Assembly (NCBI GenBank): GCA_947034895.1
Contig: OX344763.1
Span: 33,665,025-33,729,024, forward strand
Direction of reading: 5' to 3'
Origin: Rhytidiadelphus loreus
Lineage: Eukaryota; Streptophyta; Bryopsida; Hypnales; Hylocomiaceae
Length of the DNA: 64,000 nt
Position 1 is the stretch's first letter. Each line of letters starts with the position of its first letter. The position numbers and the translations under genes are program-made. The notes beneath the pieces were generated by a model that worked only from the letters and a program-made list of their open reading frames with translations, was not told the origin of the DNA and did not search any database. This document shows, in pieces, positions 47,613 through 57,866 of this stretch.

Positions 47613-47732
47613 ATGTAACCCATGAACGAGCCATGAACGCATCCAACCACTTCAACTAGAGTAATTATTCAGATGGGAGGCTACGAGTACAGGATTATCA
47701 TCTTTATTTGCTTGACTGATACTTAAGCTTAA

Positions 47733-48130
47733 CCCCTTTAGGATGTTAGTAGTCCAAATTGGCCTACAAATTTTTATACAATACAGTATGCCTTGCCTTA
47801 ATTGGATCCTCTTTCCAATGTTTTCGCTTTCCATTAAATAAGTAGTGAGCTTTAATGTGTTTTGTTGTATGGTTTGAGGTGGGCAAATGTAAGTGGATGG
47901 CTCATTGCTTCTCTCCTTTTTTTCAACATGTGATTCTTCTCATTAATTGCTGAAATTCAATTCAAGTCTTGGGATGTGAGACAAAAGTGCAAAATTTTGG
48001 ATAAAATTATTAATCTACTGATGGAAACTTGTGCACTATCACATTTTCAGATTTCAGACTTTAATGTGAGTCAGACTGTATTTTACAACATAGTATACAA
48101 AAGCGTACACTTGCTAACATCCTAAAGGGG
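47733..48130. mobile_element. TTAA-flanked MITE with perfect 17-bp ends (family G)
   Basis: CCCCTTTAGGATGTTAG at 47733 and its exact reverse complement ending at 48130 are flanked by TTAA (47729-47732 and 48131-48134). Identical ends suggest it is the youngest of the TTAA elements here. Non-coding, 398 bp. Confidence 0.8.
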
Positions 48131-48132
48131 TT

Positions 48133-48544
48133 AAGGTAGTATGCTCTGAAAGCGCCCCTCTCCTTCAAATCACTCCTATTTTTAGCTAGAGAATAGCGAT
48201 GACATGATCCTTAAATGGACCACTTTAGCAATTGAGTGAATTGAGGGAAAATAATTTTTCTATTGCAAGAGCCAATCATTATCTTTGATTTCTGCACATC
48301 TCTTTACAAGTTGCAAGTGGATGGATTTGGGGAGATCTATAGTCACAAATAGGTGCCTATGCTCTAAATCTTTGCAAATTTGTAAGTAATTCAAAAATGC
48401 TTGGAAAAATACAAAACCACTTGTGTTAGGTTCTACATCTATTTTTCTTTCTTTGAAAAATGATCTAAAATTTTTTTTGTCCACAAAAACCTATGAAAAA
48501 GGTGGGCCAGCCCTTAAATGGTAGCTTTCAGAGTAGACTACCTT
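48133..48544. mobile_element. MITE with AAGGTAGTmTrCTCTGAAAGC ends
   Basis: Left AAGGTAGTATGCTCTGAAAG and the right end, whose reverse complement is AAGGTAGTCTACTCTGAAAG, are inverted repeats. The left end overlaps the TTAA of the family G element. A 74-codon minus-strand frame inside (48260-48484) is not recognised as a transposase. Confidence 0.65.
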
Positions 48545-48794
48545 GTATGCACTCTGCCTGCTGTCATTGTCATTCAGTCAAAACTTTGATTGTGTCCAGT
48601 AAATCATTTCATTGTGGCCCAAATCTCCGTGATTTCAGTTGAGAATGACAGTTTTAGGTCAAATGCAATAATATTGGAATGCCTGGCCTAATCTTAGCTA
48701 TCTATCTTGGAATTATGGGCTACCTTAATTTCTTAGTTACTATATGATGGTTGGGAACAATGTGAACTGAGGTACACAAAAAAGTTGATCTTTT

Positions 48795-49123
48795 AAGGTA
48801 ACAGGTCCAGAAATCGCCCACCTAAAAGCTGAAACTGAATTTTGGGGAGGCGAAGCTTCTTGAAATAATTTTCAGTAAATTTTCCTTCAAAGACAAGTGG
48901 AATTGGCATCTAACCCAAGTAGTTTCGTATTTTTCGGAGCTTTGTGGAATTAGTCATAAAAATTTGAAGTTGAAATGACATAAGGCTCTAAAATCGCTCA
49001 CCTCCTAAAATCTACATTTTTTGTACATTGCTGAAGGCTATGAAAAAGTTGCATGTACACATAGTGTACATTTGAAGATGTGGGTGGTTTTAGAGCCTAT
49101 GTGATTTCAGAGCCTGTTACCTT
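48795..49123. mobile_element. MITE with AAGGTAACAGG ends, GCTCTAAAA family copy 3
   Basis: Left AAGGTAACAGGTCCAGAAATC; right reverse complement AAGGTAACAGGCTCTGAAATC. The interior matches 15898-16226 (GAATTGGCATCTAA.CCAAGTA, TTTTTCGGAGCTTTGTGGAATTAG). Non-coding. Confidence 0.7.
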
Positions 49124-49561
49124 ACATGAATTACCAGTGAAACTTGTTGCCAGTATCACTGTTTCTATAATTAATTTCAAGGATGAACATATATATTTTG
49201 GGACTAATAATGAATTTTCATACATATTTTATATGTTTTATTATATTTATATATGCGAAAAACACTAGCTTGTATGTTTTAAAATGCGAAGAATCGCTAC
49301 ACAATGATCTCTTGTTAGTAGACCATATCTGCCCCCAATGAACAAGGTTTCTGTTTGGGTGATATGATAGCCGACCCCTTTCCGACCAAGTATTTATTTT
49401 TGTTGATTAGGTTGCTATATTTCCAATGTATTGTAGTTTAGGTAACAATTCATGTAAAGCAGGAGAACCACAAATGTTGGGGAGTTGTACATTGAAAGCA
49501 TACAATGATCACAAAATGTACATTGGAAGCTACAATTATCACTTACATTAACCCCTAAACG

Positions 49562-50500
49562 TCCAAACAACGGGTTTTTTGGCAACATAGCAATTTTGGG
49601 CAACTCGCTACAGACGGAATCCTTATTTATTTTTCTTTGAAAATTTCACACAATGTGTGCCCGAGGAGTAGCTTTAAGGCCCAACAATTTTCACAACTTT
49701 TGACTACATGGTTCAAAAGTTATTGCATGATATGTAATTTTCAGTGTTCGACAAGTAGCCCGGGCAGAAAAAAACTTCTTTGAAAATCACTTTTTAAAAA
49801 AAATTGAAATTTGAAATTGATTCTCTAGATTTATATATATGTGCTAAGCTTTGAATTATTCCATTTTCATTAATGAGATGAAAGTTATGAGGAATTTTAG
49901 TTTGGGTTAGTTTGTGGGTAGTTATGGAATCTCTACTCTAAAATAAACTTTGAAGTTCTTTATTTAACTCTATTTTAAATATTTTTGGAAAAAAATAAAA
50001 AAAATAAAGTGTATATTGTTTATTACAACATTACGATCATTGGGATTGGCATTTTTCAATTCTATAAATAAATTGTTAACAATTTAGTATTTTTAATCAT
50101 TCTCTACTTCTTTCTACTTACTATTTTTTTCCTATATGTTGTACAATCCCAAATTATCTAAAAAAATTCAAGCATGTAGCCAACTTGACTTGAAGAATGA
50201 ATCCAAAGAGTAACCACCATTTTGGACATTTTTTTCATACAAATGTGACCTTGTGAAGTGCAGCTGCCCATATTTTCAAAGGGCCAAAAAAATGATTTTT
50301 GTCTCTTCAAACGTTAATATCTTGCAATCTACATGGTGGAAAATTCTGAAATTTTTTCCACGTCTTTTCAAACTATTTTACTACAAGATGCTATGGTTAT
50401 ATGTGTCCAGAAATATTTTTCATCTAAAATTTGGTGCTTGTAAATGCAAGTGCAGTTTTGGAGCAGTTTTGGTGAAAACATAGTCTTTGATGTTTAGGGG
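49562..50500. mobile_element. TTAA-flanked element, family A copy 3
   Basis: Flanked by TTAA at 49558-49561 and 50501-50504. Ends CCCCTAAACGTC and GATGTTTAGGGG. The interior is the reverse complement of 54452-55394 along most of its 939 bp. No transposase. Confidence 0.75.
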
Positions 50501-50502
50501 TT

Positions 50503-51192
50503 AAGGTAAAATAGCCCATAGTGGTTAGATGATCCATAGTGGAATGACCCCATTATGGGATGTGAGATTTGGGCCACAATGCATGCTTTACATGATAGTA
50601 ATGGAGTGATTAGGAACCTCACTAGGAATTTCTAGCTTTGAGTATGAATTCATTGTAAGAATTGACATTTTAGTCCTTGCAAGTTAGAAAATATAATGAT
50701 TGCTTCATGTGAACAAGATGAGCATCATGGATTCAGATTTTGTTGGTTTTGGAGTAGTCTATGGACTTTTTTGGGCCACGATGCACTGAATACTTCAAAA
50801 ATTAATAACAAATTTATATTATGTCAAAAAAACATAATTTCAATTGCTCTCGTTGTTTCTCACACTTCTCCTTATGTGAGAAAAAAAATTGAAAATTTTG
50901 AACAACAGCATGAGGCCAAAATCCTAATTCTGATCACAACAGGCTATTTTACCTCAAAACATGATTGTCAATTTTGTAATCAACTTATGGTTGGAAATAG
51001 GTTGAACAAAAAATTTATGAAAAAAATCATGATAATTATTTTTTTGAGAGAAAAAATGTAAAAAAAAATACAAAACCTCTCGGAAATCTATTTCTCTAAA
51101 CAGAGAAAAATTTCCCCTCACCATACCCATGCAACACACATGCTCATGATTGCTTATTTAAGTGATCAGAAAGGGGTCATCTAAGTTACCTT
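50503..51192. mobile_element. MITE-like element with AAGGTAA ends
   Basis: Starts AAGGTAAAATAGCCCATAG, directly at the TTAA of the family A copy, and ends AAGTTACCTT. Part of the interior (50738-50850: TAGTCTATGGAC, TTCAATTGCTCTC) matches 20190-20290, which is also the sequence into which the hAT-like element inserted. Ends are short, so the call is moderate. Confidence 0.45.
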
Positions 51193-51640
51193 ACAAGCCT
51201 ACACAACTCGGGTTAAGTACAGTACATGGTCGTCCTTTCAAATTTTGTGCCATTCATTCATTGTCCCTTGTTGTACGTGGTTTCCCCAGAAAGAAAAAAA
51301 CTGCACATGAAGTGATGAACTGATTCAGTTGAATATCTCTTCTTCTGGTAATAACTTAAGTTAATCTTTGGAGCCGGTCAAAGGTCTCCATCCCAGTCAA
51401 TCTCTCACTGTTGCCCACCCTCTTTTCAATGGGTGCCAATTTCTAGGTGCTAACGGCCACTCGATCAGTCTCCTGCAATTGACACATTTCAAATAATAGC
51501 CCTGAGTGACCATCAAATGTGTGTGAACTACCCAACCACACAATTCAACATGTCACTGTCCAGCTCCTGGACACCAAACTTTAAAAAAAAGGTAAACGGC
51601 ATGCCTATCATCAAGCAGATTTGTTGTTTAGGTGTACCTT
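51193..51640. other. Intergenic, no gene seen
   Basis: No exon, fold or repeat end recognised. Confidence 0.4.
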
Positions 51641-51642
51641 GG

Positions 51643-52165
51643 AGAAGCTATTTGTTGACTCATGTATTTCTCGGAGATGGAGAAGTTGGAGAGAAGTCAT
51701 TTGCAAGTAGAATCAAGACATTTCAATAAGAAATGAATTTTTTGTGATTTTCCAAAGTTTGTCGAAGCTATTTGTTGAATCGTGTATTTTTCGGAGATGG
51801 AGAAGTTGGAGAGAAGTCATTTGCAAGTAGAATCAAGACATTTCAATAAGAAATGAATTTTTTGTGATTTTTCAAAGTTTGTCGAAGCTATTTGTTGAAT
51901 CGTGTATTTCTCGGAGATGGAGAAGTTAGAGAGAAGGCATTTGCAAGTAGAATCAAGACGTTCCGACAAGAAATGAATTTTTTGTGATTTTTCAAAGTTT
52001 GTTGAAGCTATTTGTTGACTCATGTATTTCTTGGAGATGGAGAAGTTGGAGAGAAGGCATTTGCAAGTAGAATCAAGACATTCCGACAAGAAATGAATTT
52101 TTTTGTGATTTTAAAAGTTTGTTGGATAAGATGTTTAGACAAGAAATGAATTTTCTATGATTTTT
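51643..52165 (+). repeat. 120-bp satellite, about 4.3 units
   Basis: GAAGCTATTTGTTGA starts units at about 51645, 51765, 51885 and 52005, giving an exact 120-bp period; the last unit is partial. The minus-strand ORF with a 40-residue repeat is a by-product, because 120 is divisible by three. Confidence 0.95.
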
Positions 52166-52169
52166 CAAA

Positions 52170-53241
52170 GTTTATTGGGTTTAAATCGGTAAAGTGTGTG
52201 TAGATGCATGCTAAACCACATGTTGATGTGTCCTCCCCCCTCAAGTGCATTGTCATGAATGACTGCCTACTCAAGGTGTATAGTGATACACCTTGAGATT
52301 TCAAATCAAATTATTTCTTAGAACCTCAGCCCATTCATTTTATTTTGGGGGGGTTTTGAAAAATAATTTGACTTGAAAATAATTTAAAAAATCCAAATTG
52401 TTTACCCCCAACCTTAGTCTTATATTTTTCAAAATGAACTCATTTGACAATCAATATGGGTTAATTGATTTTTATGTTCCTCTTCTGTATTCGTAGTAGT
52501 ACCTATCTACGTATTCATATCTAAATCTAATGGTTGTGGATTTTTCTTGGAGGGGGGTGGGATTTTTTTGTTTTCACATCCAATGGCTCCTAATTTTTGG
52601 CAAGGGGAGAAAATCACTACCACAGGTGGTAGACACGACACCATAGATAGTCATGAATGATGCTAAAGGGTTGCTAAGATTGTGGTAATGGATGGATGAT
52701 TGATACAAATGGGAGGGTCTTACTAGTAGATGTTGGAATTGGATGATTGACTACATTGGGTTGTTCTACTAGCTTAACTCCTTTTTTGAATCAAACCTTG
52801 TCACTATTTTTCATTGTAGAAGAGGCTAGTCTAGGATTATAGTTTTGCATTTCTTCTTCTGATTATAGCATAACACTCAGGAGACTTTATATACATCGTC
52901 TTTCCTTTATGTATCCTACTCATCAATTTGAGCCTCTACTTGTCCACTTAGCTACTAATGGATATGGAATATTCCACGCCATCTACTATTGAGACATGAT
53001 GGCAATGATCGAGCATACTACTGAATGTTATGAAGGCTCTTAGACTTTTGTTATTAATTTATCAGAAAAATAGGTGACAACTTTTGATATTACTAATGGA
53101 CTATTGATTTGCAATCATAGATAAAACTGAAGATCAAAGATAAATCAATGGGCAAATGACATGACAAGTTGCCCATTGATTTATCTCATAGTTCTCTAAT
53201 TCTAAGTATAATACAACCTACTTGTTATGTCATGTGTCACA
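52170..53241. other. Intergenic, no gene seen
   Basis: Contains a small inverted repeat (GATAAATCAATGGGCAA and TTGCCCATTGATTTATC, about 53140-53186). Otherwise nothing recognised. Confidence 0.4.
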
Positions 53242-53245
53242 TTAA

Positions 53246-53886
53246 CCCCTAAATGCTCGAGGCACCCAAATCTGGTGTTGGCAAAACTTTGAAGTCAAAC
53301 CTAATAAAGTTGCTATTTTTAGTAGTTTATATTTTTGAAAAGTTCTTCTTGAAGTCTAGTTTTAGCATCAAAAATCCAATCTTGAAAATAAATGATAGTG
53401 ATTTTTCTATCCAAGATTTTGTGCAAGGGTACCCATTGCAATCTTGACTTCCCATAGTGTTGAGAGCTCTTGGAAATGAGCCTCAAATACACTAGATCTT
53501 GGAGAAAAAATCATATTCAAAATTCATTAAAAAAAATTATAGAGTAGATTTTAAGAAGCCATAAATTGATCGGGGTTATACATATTAGGCTCTTTAACCT
53601 CATATTTTTTTGGTCGCCAATTTTTTAGATTTGACTTGTGAAAAGACGATTGAGAGACTTCACATCACTTTTGCAGTTTTAACATCCTCATGGTCAAACA
53701 TTATAATCTTTCACTCTATAAGTGACATTGTTGTGTTTTCTTTTCCTATGAGATCTCTAACATGTCTAGTTTGATTTTGTATAGTTACAATTCAAAAAAA
53801 ATTGATACAACTTATCAAAATGTTGTCATTTTGTTCAATTTAGAGCAAATTCCAAATTTTACTCAAATTCCTTGGGCATTTAGGGG
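53246..53886. mobile_element. TTAA-flanked element, family C
   Basis: Between TTAA 53242-53245 and TTAA 53887-53890. Ends CCCCTAAATGCTCGAGG and CCTTGGGCATTTAGGGG are inverted (11 bp perfect, then two mismatches). 641 bp, no transposase. Confidence 0.75.
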
Positions 53887-53890
53887 TTAA

Positions 53891-54295
53891 CCCATTAAGG
53901 TCTGGTTGACCACTTTCTGGTCGAAATTGACACTTTTTCCTTTTTAGCCAACATTTGATAAAGAATTTGGGGTTGGATGAAAGGGGATGGGTGTGGGGAA
54001 TTTGGAAATGAATATATTGGGACCAAAATGAGGAAATTCTGTGCTAGCATGCACTTTAGAGGTTGAAAACAACAACAACATATGGGCTGGAAATACACAG
54101 AGATGGATTATAATATCTAAATTGGGATGTTCAAATGCCACAAAATTTATTGTGGAGCCCCAAGCATTCACATGGATTTCAATTGGTATGGGTAGATCTC
54201 CCAAATTCATTGCAGTTTGGTATTTCTTATCATGTTCACCTTGAAATCTAAAAAGGTCTTGCCCGCCCCCCAAATCAATCACGGTCCTTGATGGG
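53891..54295. mobile_element. TTAA-flanked element, family D
   Basis: Shares TTAA 53887-53890 with family C and ends before TTAA 54296-54299. Ends CCCATTAAGG and CCTTGATGGG are inverted repeats. 405 bp. The overlapping 112-codon minus-strand frame shows no domain. Confidence 0.7.
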
Positions 54296-54451
54296 TTAAA
54301 TTAGGATGATGATTTGATTTTTTGCTGGTGATACTTAAGTTGAGTTTGTTTTCTATGGGTACAGTAGGATCTATATTAGTTGTGATTGGCCGTGGGAATT
54401 GGGAGGCCTCCACAACTCCAATGAATGGAAAAAAATACTAATACTACTTAA

Positions 54452-55394
54452 ACCCTTAAAATGATTTGAACTATATTTTCACCAAATTGCTCCAAAATTG
54501 CCATTTCTAGGACAAGTACCAAATTTTAAAAGAAAAAAATTAGGTACATGTAACCATAGAATCTTGTAGTATGTTGGTTTGAAAAGATGTGGAAAGAATT
54601 TCAAAAGTTTCCACCGTGTAAATTGCAATATATTAGCATTTGAAGTGACAAAAATCCTTTTTGGGCCCTACAAAAAAATGGGTAGTTGCACTTTACAAGG
54701 TCACATTTGTATGAAAAAATGTCCAAAATGATGGTTAATTTTTGGATTCTTTCTTCAAAGGAAGTTGGCTACATGATTGAAAAATTTAAAATTGTTTAGA
54801 ATTGTGCAACATATAGGAAAAAAATAATAAATAGAAAGAAGTAGAGAATGATCCAAAATACTAAATTATTAACAATTTATTTATGGAATTGAAAAATGCC
54901 AATCCCAATGCTTGTATTGTTGTAATAAACAATCTACACCTAATGTTTTTATTTTTTTCCCCAAAATATTTAAAATTGAGTTAAATGAAGGACTTCAAAG
55001 TTTGTCTTAGAGTGGAGATTCCATAACTACCTCCAAACTACTCCAAATTAAAACTTCTCATAACTTTCATCTCATGAATCAAAATGAAACAATTCCAGCT
55101 TTTCACATATATATAAATATGAAAAACCAATTTCAAATTTTTACTTCTTAAAAAGGTGATTTTGAAGGAAACTTTTTTTACTACCTGGACTACTTGTCGA
55201 GCAATGAAAACTACATATCATACAATAACTTTTTAACCATGTAGTCAAAATTTATGAAAATTGTTGATCCTTAAAGCTACTCCTTGGTCACATGTTGTGT
55301 GAAAATTTCAAAGGAAAAACAAACAAACTCCATTTGTAATGAGCTGCCTAAAATCACCATGTTGCCCAAAAAATGCAATTTGGGCATTTAGGGG
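54452..55394. mobile_element. TTAA-flanked element, family A copy 4
   Basis: Left TTAA 54448-54451 is followed by ACCCTTAAAATG; the right end GGCATTTAGGGG is followed by TTAA 55395-55398. The interior is co-linear with 532-1455 and inverted relative to 49562-50500. Confidence 0.7.
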
Positions 55395-55761
55395 TTAATC
55401 TAGTCCACTCTACAAAGACATTCTCAAATATCCTTTACACTTACCATACTATCACAGTCCTTGAAGCACACTTGTCTAGCTCTCATGCAAACTACTTGTA
55501 CTATAATGACCGTCTTTTAAGCAATCAACTAACTAAAGGGGATTAAAGCATACTAGGGCAAAACTGCTCTTTGCCGCCATCCATCTAATTCCGCCACCTA
55601 GGAAACCCTCCCATTTGCATCAATGACCCACCCATTACCACAATCTAACCAACCTTTTATCACATTAATTATTAACAACGGAAAGTGAATACAACAATCC
55701 ACGCTTTAACAAGGCTTTGCCCATACTTCAGCAAACTAAGGTCTATTCATGTTTTAACATT

Positions 55762-56241
55762 TCACCTTTGAAAAATCACAGAAAAATCACTTCTTGTTAG
55801 AATGTCTTCATTCTTTTTGCAAATGACTTCTCTCAAAATTTTCAATCTCTGAAAAATATGGGAGCTGGTAAATAGCTTCTGCAAAGTACCTCGATAGCTA
55901 ATCTGTATGGTAATGAGCAGCGACAATTGCAATCCACATAAGTTGAGAGTGTTAACCTCCAAAGTTTTTTCAGTTGGTGTGAACGTAACCGCCTGCGTAT
56001 CTCGCTTCCATAGGCACCGCCTGATAGTCCTCAGTCGATCAGTCAGGAGCAGAAAAAGGCCGCGATCATTTGTTGTTGGGCAGAGCCCATCAATTAATGC
56101 CGCCGCTGTAGCTTGCTGGGCAATCCCCATCAGACACCTTCTGGTCCCTGTCCCTCCTTCTCTGCAAGTCTGCAGCTGCTGCGACTTCCCAACCCACCTC
56201 AAGCAACGTAACTCAACACTAGGTAACGTACACTCGATCAT
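55762..56241 (-). CDS. Uncertain ORF, possible exon
   Basis: A 159-codon minus-strand frame whose first half is GC-richer (RWVGKSQQLQTCREGGTGTR, AALIDGLCPTTNDRGLFLLL). A plus-strand frame of similar length (55907-56311) overlaps it, so the coding strand is unclear. No domain, no clear promoter. It may be an exon of an unrecognised gene or a pseudogene piece. Confidence 0.25.
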   Translation of the reverse strand: MIECTLPSVELRCLRWVGKSQQLQTCREGGTGTRRCLMGIAQQATAAALIDGLCPTTNDRGLFLLLTDRLRTIRRCLWKRDTQAVTFTPTEKTLEVNTLNLCGLQLSLLITIQISYRGTLQKLFTSSHIFQRLKILREVICKKNEDILTRSDFSVIFQR

Positions 56242-56980
56242 GGAGCTCTCTCTTAGTTACACAACCCAATTATGCAACCGCAATACCTTGTTGTTAATAA
56301 GTTCTTCTTAAATATCCCCAAATCTCCGCACAAGGTACAAAACCTCCGCTTGCCTTGCTCTGGCAAGAGTCCAGGTCCAGATCATTCACCGATTCTAAGT
56401 AAGGTATAGTACTGAGTGTATAAAACTTATAAGCTTATGAAGTAGTATGTGTATATGTTGCACTGCCTCAACCATTAGCTTTGTCAGTGTAAAGTTCATG
56501 GAATAGAGCTCTTACTAGCCTGACATACAAAATATATTGCTTTACAATACACATTCAAACGGAGCAGGAAAGGCACCGTCCTCCTTATGCATCCCTTGGT
56601 GCGCAATCTGAAGTAAGTTAAAGAGCAATGACGCAGCTTCTGAAGGAACACATGTTTCTTTTTTGTTGTGTGACTGTCGATCAGTAGCAAGAGTAGATCA
56701 CAACTGTAGTTAGCTTCGAGAGAGAGCTAGTTCTGAGCTAGAGTTGATGAACTAGTGGATTGGCGTGGAGAATCGTACGCTTGAGCTTGCATTAGATTCC
56801 GAGGTTGAGTCTGTTTGATCGATCGCCGTTACTGTTTTTTCAAGCGTTTTTTCGAACTTTTTGAGAATATCTTGTTGCATTCAGTTAATTCTCGATTGAT
56901 TGCATTGGTTTATCGTTGCACGGGCATTCTCTCTGATAGTATCGACTTCGTGATGTGCGTATCAATGGTGGTTTTTTCAG

Positions 56981-57718
56981 GTTTTGGTTAAAGCTGCATT
57001 GAAGGCGAGCTCCCTTCTGGAATTAAGGTACTCGCTACTCTTGTGTCTGTTGTTCATTTGGGCTTCGTGGAGACGATTTACGGTCATTTCTGAATTTTTT
57101 GCTTTGGTTTGTGAAGACAGGTTTGTAATGCACTGTCTGTTTTCTTTCAAAGTATTACTTCAATAGCATCGTGAACTCAAGTGTTTGAATAGTGCACAAG
57201 CACATCGCAAAGGTGCAAAGCTAGTTATTCTCTTTGGAAACGAAGCGAACTTGTAAAGTGCAGAGCTTTGAGCTCTGAAAATCTGCAAGATCATGACACC
57301 ACCTGTATGTTCAACACAACGCCAATAGTTGCAGGGGACTCAGTTGTCCAAGGAAACGCCATAGCCGCATTGTTCTTCTCTTCTTCTCTTTTGTTGGTCA
57401 GGTCTCCTAATGCTAGGCCTGAAAATTATCATTTTTTTTTGTGTGCAGGTAGAAATAGCATCAAGAGTTGGATCAAAGGTTTACTTTGAACAAGCTCAAG
57501 TAAGTACTGTCACAAACACCCGCACTTACATGAGCTCATAGGTCCCAACATCAGTGAAAAAAAACTATACATTTGTGCTCGCCCTAAATTGATAATCGCG
57601 ATTTAGGTCAAGGCATCGATATTTGCAGCTCGCTCCAACTTTTCAGCCCAATTCTGCTCTTGCAAGTGGTGTTATATTAATCATCTTCGCAGGCCACCGC
57701 ATTATCATCTTCACGTAA
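56981..57718 (+). CDS. Small C-terminal-anchored membrane protein, family unknown
   Basis: Three exons are supported. 56981-57027 (after TTTTTTCAG) reads VLVKAALKASSLLEL and ends in split-codon phase 2. 57449-57499 (after GTGTGCAG, before GTAAGT) reads VEIASRVGSKVYFEQAQ. 57629-57718 (after TTTGCAG) reads LAPTFQPNSALASGVILIIF then AGHRIIIFT and stop TAA. The last two exons are in phase 0 and join cleanly. At least one internal exon between 57028 and 57448 and the first exon with the start codon are unresolved. The C-terminus is a single hydrophobic helix, as in tail-anchored proteins. The stop lies 149 bp before the lipase ATG on the same strand. I do not recognise the family; the exons are shorter than most ORF searches report. 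Confidence 0.55.
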
Positions 57719-57866
57719 GATAGTAGTGCTCTTGCCCCTTGGCTTTTGTGTACGTGCCAATGTACTAGTCTTCTCCGGTTGGATGGATGCAAATGGAGTT
57801 TCAGCTCTTTGATAACTGAGTTTGTGTCTTTACTTCAGAGTCCAACATCTAAAATCTTGTTGTTGA

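Noticed and set aside
48260..48484. 74-codon minus-strand ORF inside an AAGGTA-ended MITE
   Set aside because: No transposase motif and not extended beyond the MITE; probably chance.
50696..51061. 121-codon plus-strand ORF
   Set aside because: Part of it overlaps a repeat shared with 20.19-20.29 kb and the tail is Lys/Ile-rich low complexity; no domain.
51817..52089. Minus-strand ORF with a 40-residue repeat
   Set aside because: By-product of the 120-bp satellite.
53944..54282. 112-codon minus-strand ORF
   Set aside because: It fills the family D transposon nearly end to end, shows no transposase motif, and its terminal codons are the inverted repeats.
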